Shown here piece after piece: positions 5,888 to 13,553 of a stretch of DNA of 14,675 nucleotides. Position numbers and translations under genes: made by a program. Below the pieces are notes generated by a model. The model had not been told where the DNA came from and made no database searches. It saw nothing but the letters and a program-made list of their open reading frames with translations. Position 1 is the stretch's first letter. Every line of letters starts with the position of its first letter. Where the stretch lies: NCBI GenBank assembly GCA_964547795.1, contig CAZJPD010000026.1:1-14675 (forward strand). Direction: 5' to 3'. This stretch comes from CAZJPD01 sp964547795 (GTDB taxonomy: Bacteria > Pseudomonadota > Alphaproteobacteria > Rickettsiales > Midichloriaceae).

Positions 5888-7582
5888 ATGAGTAATAACC
5901 TTAGGACGATATTAGCTACTGTTTTGTCGATGTTAGTTTTAATTGTTTGGCAAAACTATTTTAGCAAGAGGGAAATATCCCCCCCAGTGTCTAAGAGTGA
6001 TAATAGTCAAAGTATTAAAAGCCAAAAGGAGGATTATCATGCTAGCTTCGATTCAGAGCAACAGCAAATACAACAGACCGCAAACAAAGAGAATATAGTT
6101 AAGGTAGGGAAAGAAAGAAGAATTACGTTTAAAAACAACGTTATTAGTGGTTCAATTAATTTGATTGGAGCAAAAATAGATGATTTGACACTGCTCCAGT
6201 ATAAGGAAACAGTTGCCAAAAATAGTGGTGATGTTGTGCTACTTTCACCACCAAATACAAAGGAAGTCTATTATGCTGAATTTGGCTGGGTAACAAATAA
6301 CAAGAAGATTGAATTATCAAACAGTAAGACGATTTGGAAAGCAGATAGCAATATCCTCACTCCAGATAATAAGATAAACCTTACTTGGTTAAATAAAAGT
6401 GGTATAAAATTTGTCATAACCGTAGCTTTAGATGAAAATTACATGTTTACCATTGAGCAGAAAATTTTAGGTGCAGAAAGTACAAATTTAAAGCCTTATG
6501 CTGCATTAAGTAGAGGAGATCATGGAAATGGCAAAAGCCAAATGATTATTCATGAAGGCGGAATAGGGGTTTTTGAAAATAAGTTGCAAGAGATAACATT
6601 TGAAGATTTGGATGATAAAAAATTATATAAATTTTCAGATGCAGATAACGGCTGGTTTGGGTTTTCTGATAAATATTGGCTCACTGCGATTATTCCAGAA
6701 AATTCAGCATTATCCAGTAGGTTCATCGAGCATGATGCCAAACAGGGCAAGAGGTATCAAGTAGATGGAATAATGGAAAATATCATGGCTGATGGCAAGA
6801 TAAGCTATAATAAACTGCATTTTTTTGCTGGAGCAAAAAAGTTGAACCTCTTGGATGGGTATGAGGCAAAATATAACATAAAGCTTTTTGACAGAGCAGT
6901 TGATTTTGGAATTTTATACTTTATCACTAAGCCTATATTTATTACCTTAAACTTTTTCTATTCGTTAGTTGGGAATTTTGGTATTGCGATTATCCTGCTT
7001 ACTGTGTTCATAAAGTTACTCTTGTTTCCTTTGGCCTATAAGGGATTTAAAGGAATGAACAGGCTAAAAGACCTTCAACCTGAGATGACAAGTCTAAAAG
7101 AAGTATATGGCAATGACAGTGCAAAACTACAAAAAGCTATGCTAGAAATATATAAAAAGGAAAAGGTAAATCCTATGTCTGGTTGTTTCCCCATACTGCT
7201 TCAAATGCCGGTGTTTTTTGCCCTTTACAAGGTGCTTTATGTTACCTTGGAAATGAGGCATGCAAAATTTTATGGTTGGATAAAGGATTTATCTGCTCCA
7301 GATCCAACTAATATTTTTACACTGTTTGGGTTAATACCATGGGAAACGCCGAGCTTTCTCTACATAGGTATTTTACCAATTGTTATGGCATTAACCTTAT
7401 ATTGGCAACAAAAATTAAACCTTCAACCAGCCGACCCTACTCAGGCAAAAGTCATGAAATTGTTTCCACTTATATTTTTATTTATGTTTGCTTCTTTTCC
7501 CTCTGGTTTGGTATTATATTGGTCGTGGAGTAATGTTCTTTCAATTACTCAACAAATGCTAATTAAGAAAATGACAGGATAA
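5888..7582 (+). CDS. yidC: Membrane protein insertase YidC
   Basis: This 564-residue inner-membrane insertase places proteins into the membrane alone or with SecYEG. TM1 (about 6-24) is followed by a linker rich in Lys/Ser/Gln and the large periplasmic P1 beta domain (about 60-330). The catalytic Oxa1-like core of five segments comes next, with GNFGIAIILLTVFIKLLLFP as its first helix. A Lys (in FIKLL) occupies the place of the hydrophilic-groove Arg of E. coli, a substitution I associate with alphaproteobacterial YidC. The cytoplasmic hairpin YKGFKGMNRLKDLQPEM and KEKVNPMSGCFPILLQMPVF are conserved. It lies 14 nt after yidD without a clear ribosome-binding site, and its TAA overlaps the mnmA ATG by one base (TAATG), implying translational coupling. 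Confidence 0.97.
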   Translation: MSNNLRTILATVLSMLVLIVWQNYFSKREISPPVSKSDNSQSIKSQKEDYHASFDSEQQQIQQTANKENIVKVGKERRITFKNNVISGSINLIGAKIDDLTLLQYKETVAKNSGDVVLLSPPNTKEVYYAEFGWVTNNKKIELSNSKTIWKADSNILTPDNKINLTWLNKSGIKFVITVALDENYMFTIEQKILGAESTNLKPYAALSRGDHGNGKSQMIIHEGGIGVFENKLQEITFEDLDDKKLYKFSDADNGWFGFSDKYWLTAIIPENSALSSRFIEHDAKQGKRYQVDGIMENIMADGKISYNKLHFFAGAKKLNLLDGYEAKYNIKLFDRAVDFGILYFITKPIFITLNFFYSLVGNFGIAIILLTVFIKLLLFPLAYKGFKGMNRLKDLQPEMTSLKEVYGNDSAKLQKAMLEIYKKEKVNPMSGCFPILLQMPVFFALYKVLYVTLEMRHAKFYGWIKDLSAPDPTNIFTLFGLIPWETPSFLYIGILPIVMALTLYWQQKLNLQPADPTQAKVMKLFPLIFLFMFASFPSGLVLYWSWSNVLSITQQMLIKKMTG

Positions 7583-8643
7583 TGAGTATCGATAAAAAAA
7601 AGAAGGGTAGGGTTGTTGTTGCTATGTCTGGTGGAGTTGATAGTTCAACAGTTGCTGCTATACTTCATGAGGAAAATTATGAAGTTATAGGAGTAACTTT
7701 GCATCTCTATACTGGGCAAAATACATGTGATGCGACAATTATGGCAAAACAAATAGGGATACCTCATTACGTACGGAATTATGAAAGTTTTTTCAAGGAG
7801 GAGATCATTGATGATTTTGCAGATAGCTATATATCTGGAGAAACACCAAACCCATGTGCCAAATGTAATAAAAAGGTAAAGTTTGGAGAGTTACTAAAGA
7901 TAGCTAAAGATTTAGGTGCTACCACATTAGCAACTGGGCATTATGTTAGGAAAGCTAAAATAAATAATGAGGATGTGTTACTTAAAGGTGTAGATAAAAA
8001 TAAAGATCAAAGCTATTTCCTTTTTGCTATTGACAAAGAGCAAATTGGTTTTTTAAAGTTTCCATTAGGTGATTTAGAAAAAGAAGAAACACGTAAACTT
8101 GCTAAGAAGTATGGGCTTACTGTTGCAGACAAACCTGAAAGTCAGGATATTTGTTTTGCTTTACGTGGCAAATATTCACAGATAATTAAAAAATTAAAAC
8201 CAGAATCGCATCAGAGTGGAGATATTGTGTTGAAAAATGGAAAGGTATTAGGTAGACATGATGGAATAGTGAATTTTACAATTGGTCAACGTAAAAAGAT
8301 AGGAATGTCTCATGATAAACCACTTTATGTTATTAAAATAGATGCAGATAATAATAGGGTTATTGTAGGGGAAAAAGAAGAGCTAAAGGCAAGCAAATTA
8401 CAAGTAAAGAACTTAAATTGGCTGGCTAAAACTGAGGATTTGCAAAATAACATAAAGTGTTCTGTAAGGTTAAGGTCTAATCACAAAGAGATTGGAGCAA
8501 CTGTCAAATATTTAGGTAAGGGTTATGCGGATGTTGTATTGGATTCCTCATATAATGGCATCACACCTGGTCAGGCGTGTGTAATGTATGATGGAAATAG
8601 GGTTCTTGGCGGAGGATGGATAATGAAAGAGGGTATAAGCTAG
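7582..8643 (+). CDS. mnmA: tRNA 2-thiouridine(34) synthase MnmA
   Basis: This 353-residue cytosolic enzyme adenylates and thiolates U34 in tRNA-Lys, -Glu and -Gln using sulfur relayed from a cysteine desulfurase. The PP-loop AMSGGVDSS (14-22) binds ATP. ETPNPCAKCNKKVKFG holds the first catalytic Cys, and ESQDICF holds the second. GHYVR, KDQSYFLF and NFTIGQRKKIG are further family markers, followed by the C-terminal beta-barrel ending RVLGGGWI. The region after TLHLYTGQ is about a dozen residues shorter than in typical alphaproteobacterial MnmA, which have a CCAGQD segment there; this lies away from the catalytic cysteines. Its start overlaps the yidC stop, and lpxK begins 2 nt after its TAG. 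Confidence 0.95.
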   Translation: MSIDKKKKGRVVVAMSGGVDSSTVAAILHEENYEVIGVTLHLYTGQNTCDATIMAKQIGIPHYVRNYESFFKEEIIDDFADSYISGETPNPCAKCNKKVKFGELLKIAKDLGATTLATGHYVRKAKINNEDVLLKGVDKNKDQSYFLFAIDKEQIGFLKFPLGDLEKEETRKLAKKYGLTVADKPESQDICFALRGKYSQIIKKLKPESHQSGDIVLKNGKVLGRHDGIVNFTIGQRKKIGMSHDKPLYVIKIDADNNRVIVGEKEELKASKLQVKNLNWLAKTEDLQNNIKCSVRLRSNHKEIGATVKYLGKGYADVVLDSSYNGITPGQACVMYDGNRVLGGGWIMKEGIS

Positions 8644-8645
8644 AA

Positions 8646-9701
8646 ATGCAGATTGCTGATAAGTTGGCTCATTATATACAAAATACTTTATGGTCTAATG
8701 TAACCTTTGTTAATTATTTGTTGTTGCCTTTTTCTTTACTTTACAGCTTATTGCGTAATTTTAGGTATTATTTTTTTCAAACACCTCAACAATTTCAAAG
8801 CAAGATAATCTGTGTTGGAAATTCAGTATCTGGCGGAGCAGGGAAAACACCAGTAGTAATGAGTTTGCTAGAGTTATTAGGTAAAGAAAAAAAGATAGCT
8901 GTAGTTGCAAGAGGGTATAAGGGCAGTTTAAGCAACTCACAAAAAGCTATTAAAGTAGACTTGGAAAAGCATACATATAAGGAAGTAGGGGATGAAGCAA
9001 TGCTAATTGCAACATATGCTGATATCTTCATTTCTGCTAATAGAAAATTAGCAATAAAACAAGCCCAGGATTGGGGAGCTGAAATTATAATTTTAGATGA
9101 TGGGTTTCATGACAATACAGTTCATAAGGATTTGGCAATATTGGTTATCAGCTATTTAGATATTAAAAATAAGTTTTTAATCCCTGCAGGACCAATGAGG
9201 GAAAGCCTGGCAACAAGTTTGAGAAAAGCAGATATTGTTATCGTCCCTAAGAATCAAAAATATGTAATACCAAAAAAATATTTAACAGGGAAAAAAATAT
9301 TTAAGCAAAAGCAAGTTATTAACAATGCAAAACAAATAAAAGGGAAAGATTATATACTTTTATGTGCTATTGCCCAACCTGAAAGGGTTATATTAACTGC
9401 TGAGGAAGTAGGGGCAAGAATCAAAAAAAGTTATATATATCCCGATCATTATGACTTTCCACATGAAGAACTGGAAAAAATTTACATGGAAGCAAAGAAA
9501 CATGGTTATAAAGTTTTAACTACTAAAAAAGATTATGTGAGATTACCACAAAAATATGCTGAGAAAACTGTAGTTCTTAAGTATCATATCAAGCTTGAGG
9601 GGGAGGAAAAATTAGGGGAAAAAATGAGTCTTGCTCGGTATAGTATATTCCATAAAAGCTTAGACAAGGGGCGAAAAAAGGTAAGGAATGAAAAAGTATA
9701 A
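8646..9701 (+). CDS. lpxK: Tetraacyldisaccharide 4'-kinase (lipid A biosynthesis)
   Basis: This inner-membrane kinase phosphorylates the 4' position of the lipid A disaccharide to give lipid IVA. An N-terminal hydrophobic helix (LLLPFSLLYSLL) anchors it. The LpxK P-loop reads VGNSVSGGAGKTPVV, followed by VARGYKG, the GDEAMLIA motif, and the DDGFHDNTVHKDLAILVI block with the catalytic Asp. YPDHYDFPHEEL and TTKKDYVRL are typical C-terminal motifs. I place the start at ATG 8646, 2 nt after mnmA, giving 351 residues; an ATG at 8616 inside mnmA adds ten non-conserved residues. The last 25 or so residues (SIFHKSLDKGRKKVRNEKV) look unrelated to the family and run into the transposase remnant, so the natural end may have been replaced. 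It implies that lipid A synthesis is retained. Confidence 0.94.
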   Translation: MQIADKLAHYIQNTLWSNVTFVNYLLLPFSLLYSLLRNFRYYFFQTPQQFQSKIICVGNSVSGGAGKTPVVMSLLELLGKEKKIAVVARGYKGSLSNSQKAIKVDLEKHTYKEVGDEAMLIATYADIFISANRKLAIKQAQDWGAEIIILDDGFHDNTVHKDLAILVISYLDIKNKFLIPAGPMRESLATSLRKADIVIVPKNQKYVIPKKYLTGKKIFKQKQVINNAKQIKGKDYILLCAIAQPERVILTAEEVGARIKKSYIYPDHYDFPHEELEKIYMEAKKHGYKVLTTKKDYVRLPQKYAEKTVVLKYHIKLEGEEKLGEKMSLARYSIFHKSLDKGRKKVRNEKV

Positions 9702-9912
9702 AAAAGAAAGAAGGATAGTTTGTTATGTAGAAGGTTTATTACATACCAATACTATTGAAAGCTTTTGGGCTGGAGTTAAACGTGCTTGGCTTGGTCAGCA
9801 TCACTATCACGGTAAAAAACATACAGGCTTGTATATTACTGAAATCTATTTTAAGCATAATACTAAAGATAGTAGTTTTCCTAATTTCATTAGAAATATT
9901 GTAGCAGTATGA
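9688..9912 (+). pseudogene. C-terminal remnant of an IS1595-family transposase
   Basis: About 65 recognisable residues remain of a DDE transposase. VEGLLHTNTIESFWAGVKR contains the catalytic-Glu block (HTNTIESFW), followed by GQHHYHGKKHTGLYITEIYFKHN, the typical end of IS1595-type transposases. The N-terminal DNA-binding part and the two catalytic Asp residues are missing, so it cannot be active. The open frame begins inside the lpxK 3' end in another frame; the real homology starts near 9719. Its TGA overlaps the methyltransferase ATG (ATGA at 9909-9912). No convincing terminal inverted repeats or target duplications were found. It marks the boundary between the core cluster and an accessory segment. 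Confidence 0.8.
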
Positions 9913-11360
9913 AAGAGCATAAAAACAAACTATACTATGGCGATTGTCTACAAGTAATGAATGATATGGAACTTTGCAGTGTAGATTTAATCTATCTTGA
10001 CCCACCTTTTAATTCTAACAGAGCTTATAATGCAATTTATAAGGACAATACAGGTCGCCCTTTACCTTCTCAAATAAATGCTTTTTGCGATATGTAGGAG
10101 TTTACGCCAGAAAGAGAAGCACTTTTACGCAATATACATATTTTAGCGAGAGATGGGGGTGTAGATAGTAAAACTATTGAATTCTGGAAATATTGGATGA
10201 AGGCCTTGCGTTATACAAACCCAAAGCTTCTTGCTTATTTACTCTATATGATGGAGCGACTACTTGTAATGAAAGGTCTTCTTAAGCCTACAGGCTCTAT
10301 ATATCTACATTGTGACCCTACTGCTAGCCATTATATTAAGGTGTTAATGGATAGTATATTTGGGCATGAAAATTTCATAAATGAGATTGTATGGCACTAC
10401 CAAACGGGTGGGGCAAGTAAAAGATGGTTTGCTAAAAAGCACGATGTTATTTTGCTATATTCCCAAACAAAAAAATACAGATTTTATGGAGAAAATGCAA
10501 AAATAGCTCGCTCTGAAAAATCTATAAAACGAGCACAAAATCAAAAAGGAGCAAGGATAACAAGCAATAACGCAACAAAATTGCCTATGGATGTGTGGAC
10601 AGATATACAAGCATTAAATCCAATGTCTAATGAACGACTAGGCTACCCGACACAAAAACCCGTAGCATTATTGAAAAGGATTATAGAATCCTCGTGCCCT
10701 GAAGATGATATAATACTTGATCCTTTCTGTGGTTATGGAACTACTATATGTGCAGCACATGAATTAAACAGAAGGTGGGTAGGACTAGACATAGCTTATC
10801 ATGCAATCCGTAGAGTAGTACAAAATCGCTTGGAAGACAACTATAGGCTTATTGAAGATAAAGATTATCAAATAAATGGTATACCAAATACATTAGAGGA
10901 AGCAAGAGATATATGGGAGCGTGATAAATATCAATTCCAAAGATGGGTAATTGAATATATAGACGGTTTTGTGACCAATAAAAGTACAGGTGATGGTGGG
11001 GTCGATGGAAGACTCTTTTTCAGTAACCCTAATGAAAAAGATTTACAAACAATGGTTTTAGAAGTGAAAGGAGGGCAAAATATTAATATAAAGGATGTGA
11101 GAAATTTGATGGGGGTTATGGGAAGAGAAAAGCTACCTATGGCAGGTTTAATAGTTTTAGAAGACTTACCTGATAGAAAAAAACGAAACTTTCTAACAGA
11201 AATGGCAAGTGCTGGTACTTTAAAAATTCACGGTAAACATTATCCTAGAATGCAACTATTAACTACAAAAGAAATACTTGAGGGGAAAAGATTTTATACT
11301 CCAAGCATAGCAAAATTAAACACAGGTCAAGGTTTATTGAAGGGTCTATCGAAAAAATAG
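9909..11360 (+). pseudogene. Adenine DNA methyltransferase fused to a PD-(D/E)XK (Mrr-like) nuclease domain, interrupted by one amber codon
   Basis: One reading frame of 484 codons encodes a complete protein except for TAG at 10095-10097 (codon 63). N-terminal motif IV is DPPF (31-34) in LIYLDPPFNSNRAYNAIYKD. Motif I comes later as DPFCGYGTT (271-279), with YPTQKP before it, the order of beta-class N6-adenine methyltransferases. The C-terminal part, from about 340 on, has GDGGVDG (about 361-367) and VLEVKGG (383-389), an Asp...Glu-x-Lys nuclease core as in Mrr-like endonucleases. The stop falls in FCDM*EF where homologues, as I recall them, have Trp (FCDMWEL), so TGG to TAG is the likely lesion. 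Restarting at the ATG at 10197 gives 387 residues lacking DPPF. As it stands the gene should not make an active methylase unless the amber codon is read through. Confidence 0.85.
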
Positions 11361-11480
11361 AAAGCCCCTAACTACTTAATCCGTTAAAATAAAAGGCATG
11401 AAAAAATTCTGATCTTTGATCAATAAACTCTCTGCAAAACCAACAAAATGAGAAAGTTTGAAAAATTGACTACTCATATC
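11361..11480. other. Intergenic stretch without a recognised gene
   Basis: These 120 bases separate the methyltransferase pseudogene from repeat copy B. There is a small TGATC/GATCA palindrome at 11412-11424, but no T-tract follows that would make it a terminator. On both strands the reading frames are broken by stops. It could be decayed insertion-sequence DNA; I cannot assign it. Confidence 0.3.
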
Positions 11481-11704
11481 TATAGCATATACCACTAAGA
11501 TATAGATATTTTAACTTTTTTATTTCGTCATCACGAGATCGCAACTTCTTACCCCCGTCATCACGAGATCACAACAGCGATCGTGGTGATCCAGAGATTG
11601 CCACACTCACTTTGTGAGTTTGCAATGACGGGGATGTGGGTTGTAGGTTCGCAATAACGAAGATATATTAATAATATGTCCAAACCTTTATGTGATAAGC
11701 TATA
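11481..11704 (+). repeat. Dispersed palindromic/REP-like repeat, full copy B (224 bp)
   Basis: This copy is near-identical to 3287-3558 along its whole length and in the same orientation, but without the 48-bp segment found there. Its ends are the same imperfect inverted repeats. The internal hairpin is at 11597-11626, with both stems intact and one change in the loop (TTT instead of TCT). It lies inside the accessory segment and has no coding potential. It takes up most of the gap between 11361 and 11895. The remaining 11705-11852 shows nothing recognisable. Confidence 0.85.
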
Positions 11705-11852
11705 AGTGGGATTTTATTAATTGATAAAAGGCAAAATTTAATTCTCAAATGTTCATTTGTTTTTGATACTTATAAGAGCTTGAGTCATTTTGATACTTTT
11801 GTACTTGCGGGATCTCAAGTATATAGTATATTTTATTGTGGTTTATTTATTT

Positions 11853-11886
11853 TTGATAAATAAGGCTTGCGATAACTTATACAGGA
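11853..11886 (+). promoter_or_regulatory. Putative promoter and ribosome-binding site of the split gene
   Basis: TTGATA (11853-11858) and TTATAC (11877-11882) are 18 bp apart. AGGA (11883-11886) lies 9 nt before the ATG at 11896. The -10 and the ribosome-binding site are adjacent, so the transcript start would fall inside the ribosome-binding region; a different promoter is possible. Confidence 0.3.
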
Positions 11887-11895
11887 AATAAAAAT

Positions 11896-12250
11896 ATGAA
11901 TATTTTCCATAATACAAGCGATATATATACTATAAGATCAAGTGCTTTCCCTAGTATATATAAAGAAGAAATACGTGCTTTTAAAAGTTTGTGGAAGGCT
12001 GTTATTACACAGGCATTAATGGATGCTTCAAGTAATTCTAAAAAAATTTGCTAAGAAACAAAAAATAGAAGCTTTAAAGTGGTTGCTTGATGAAAGGAAT
12101 AATAGTGACCTTAAAAGGGTATGCTGCTTTGCAGATTTGGAGTATCAGAAAGTATTAACGAAAGTGAAGATAGCTCTATCAAATGGCTGTAGATGGCGTA
12201 ATGATAATAAAAGAGACACTCCTATTCAGAGAAAAATGTCAAACGAATAA
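11896..12250 (+). pseudogene. Small conserved Rickettsiales/phage-like protein, frameshifted at an A7 run
   Basis: Frame 1 runs from ATG 11896 for 52 codons and contains EEIRAFKSLWKAVITQALMD followed by ASSNSKK. Frame 2 continues from the run of seven A at 12040-12046 with FAKKQKIEALKWLL, then DLKRVCCFADLEYQKVLTKV and NGCRWR, to the stop at 12248. Removing one A joins them into a protein of about 117 residues. The joined sequence resembles a small hypothetical family I associate with mobile or prophage DNA in Rickettsiales (LWxAVIxQAxxDA...SNSK...xxAxxWL...FxxVCxxAxLDPxYVxxK). Its function is not known to me. It has a ribosome-binding site (AGGA). The gene is broken unless slippage on the A run restores the frame. 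Confidence 0.65.
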
Positions 12251-12260
12251 TGGAGATAAA

Positions 12261-12284
12261 GAGGTAAGTGGCAAAACTTACCTC
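12261..12284. terminator. Perfect 9-bp hairpin between convergent genes
   Basis: GAGGTAAGT and ACTTACCTC pair without mismatch around a 6-nt loop, 11 bp after the frameshifted gene and 12 bp after the stop of the minus-strand gene. Reading on the minus strand, a T-rich stretch (CTTTAT) follows, so it better serves the minus-strand unit. Confidence 0.6.
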
Positions 12285-12295
12285 CCTAGAGTTCA

Positions 12296-13018
12296 TTATA
12301 AGTCAGCTTTTTCAATTAGAGGGGCTGGTTCGTTAGCATACATTAGTTCTTCTATAGTTCCTATAGCTTCTTGTATCATTCCTTTTATAGTTTCTTCATA
12401 GGATATAAACCCAGTAAGAAACCCACTTGCAACACTACTAAGTACAGCTTCAGGTAAATAATTTTTTCCCATAAGTTCTTTAGCTAGAACTGCATCCACA
12501 TTTTCTATTAGTAATATTTTTCCAAACAAATCTATAGTTTCTCCATCTTTTACATATCCACCAATGGCATCTCCCCATCCTTCATATAAAGCACCATTAA
12601 CTGCTCCTTTTATTACCTCTATCCCCAAAGTTCTCACACCTCCTTCTATTATCCCTAGAATGCCTTTAATCACATACTTTGCTGCATTCCCTACAGCTCC
12701 ACACATCATGCTGTGTTCTCCTTCATAAAAATAACTGTTACACGTTTTTCTTATTGTATATCCTGCAAATGCCCCTGTAGTCCCCCATAATATAAGGGAT
12801 GCTGGTATAGCAAAAGGTCCTGTTGCTGCTGTTAAGCCCATAGATAAAGCTATTTGTGATACTCCCCAAAGAGAAAAATATGTTGGCAAATCTACAAAAA
12901 CAGCATCCCAAAATGCTTCTTGTATTTCTTCGGGAACATATTCTGTTATATTATTGTAATTAATTATCTCATTCTCCTTTAAAATATTTAAAAAATTATT
13001 TATTATTTGAGGAAACAA
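12296..13018 (-). CDS. Hypothetical glycine-rich hydrophobic protein
   Basis: I do not recognise this 240-residue protein. The first 45 residues are a mostly polar N-terminus (many Asn, Glu and Ile). Residues 48-88 form a long hydrophobic, Gly/Ala-rich stretch (LWGVSQIALSMGLTAATG and onward), likely two membrane segments or a hairpin. Residues 105-155 are Gly-rich with spaced glycines (VIKGILGIIEGGVRTLG and VIKGAVNGALYEGWGDAIGG), glycine-zipper-like. Another hydrophobic patch follows at 190-206, then an acidic tail. There is no signal peptide at the extreme N-terminus and no catalytic motif. The start is TTG at 13018, 15 nt after the queD stop; no better start lies upstream of an in-frame stop, and no ribosome-binding site is seen. 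It may be truncated at the N-terminus. A membrane-targeted effector is possible but unproven. Confidence 0.6.
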   Translation of the reverse strand: MFPQIINNFLNILKENEIINYNNITEYVPEEIQEAFWDAVFVDLPTYFSLWGVSQIALSMGLTAATGPFAIPASLILWGTTGAFAGYTIRKTCNSYFYEGEHSMMCGAVGNAAKYVIKGILGIIEGGVRTLGIEVIKGAVNGALYEGWGDAIGGYVKDGETIDLFGKILLIENVDAVLAKELMGKNYLPEAVLSSVASGFLTGFISYEETIKGMIQEAIGTIEELMYANEPAPLIEKADL

Positions 13019-13033
13019 AGTAAGAGGGCTTTG

Positions 13034-13456
13034 TTATAGCTTTATGGTTGCATAGCAGTTTGGTGTTTCATATAACTTAATTTTAACACATTTTACCCGA
13101 TCATTTTGAAAAATCAACGGGCAGACATTATGCAACAAGTAATATGCCATACTTTCCACTGTTGGGTTTGCATTGATATAACATATCTTCTGTCCCGTAA
13201 CATTTGCTATCTTTTCACCTAATTCTTTATCCTTTATACTCAAAACAGTATTATGATCCCAATTCTCATTTAGCCAATTTCTAAATTTTTTCTTTATGAC
13301 ACTGAAATCCACAACCATACCTACATTGTCTAGTTTTTCAGCTTCAAATGTCAACTCAGCAGTGTACCTATGACCATGTAACATTTTACAATCTCCTTTA
13401 TGCCCAACAATTCTATGTGCTGAATCAAAACTCAATACTTGTGTACACTGTACCAT
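13034..13456 (-). CDS. queD: 6-carboxy-5,6,7,8-tetrahydropterin synthase (QueD/PTPS family)
   Basis: This 140-residue cytosolic zinc enzyme of the 6-pyruvoyl-tetrahydropterin synthase fold converts dihydroneopterin triphosphate to carboxytetrahydropterin for queuosine synthesis. Zinc ligands are His14 (SFDSAHR), His27 and His29 (MLHGHRY). The nucleophile is Cys23 in GDCKMLHGH. VGMVVDFSVIK (45-55), WDHNTVL with Asp67/His68, NPTVESMAYYL with Glu101, and the pterin-anchoring Glu130 in LYETPNCYA complete the set. The single Cys four residues before the HGH motif fits QueD rather than animal-type PTPS. Length is slightly above E. coli QueD. No other que genes are nearby. It is divergent from ispH and probably cotranscribed with the downstream hypothetical gene. 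Confidence 0.92.
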   Translation of the reverse strand: MVQCTQVLSFDSAHRIVGHKGDCKMLHGHRYTAELTFEAEKLDNVGMVVDFSVIKKKFRNWLNENWDHNTVLSIKDKELGEKIANVTGQKICYINANPTVESMAYYLLHNVCPLIFQNDRVKCVKIKLYETPNCYATIKL

Positions 13457-13553
13457 TAAAAACTTGAATTAGCATTTTGTAAGTAGTAATTGTACACAGA
13501 TAACTTTTCAAAAACAATGTTTCTTAATGCCCTTATATAGCAAGACAACTTCG

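Noticed and set aside
10095..10097. TAG reassigned to an amino acid in this organism
   Set aside because: rpmH, mnmA and the methyltransferase itself end in TAG at the family-typical place, so TAG works as a normal stop.
9667..11366. GGGGC near 9668 and GCCCC near 11363 as terminal inverted repeats of the insertion sequence
   Set aside because: Only five bases match, the inward sequences diverge at once, and no flanking target duplication was found.
11916..11936. Further copy of the repeat terminus (AGCGATATATATACTATAAG)
   Set aside because: It lies inside a coding stretch and matches only the AT-rich part of the terminus, so chance similarity is likely.
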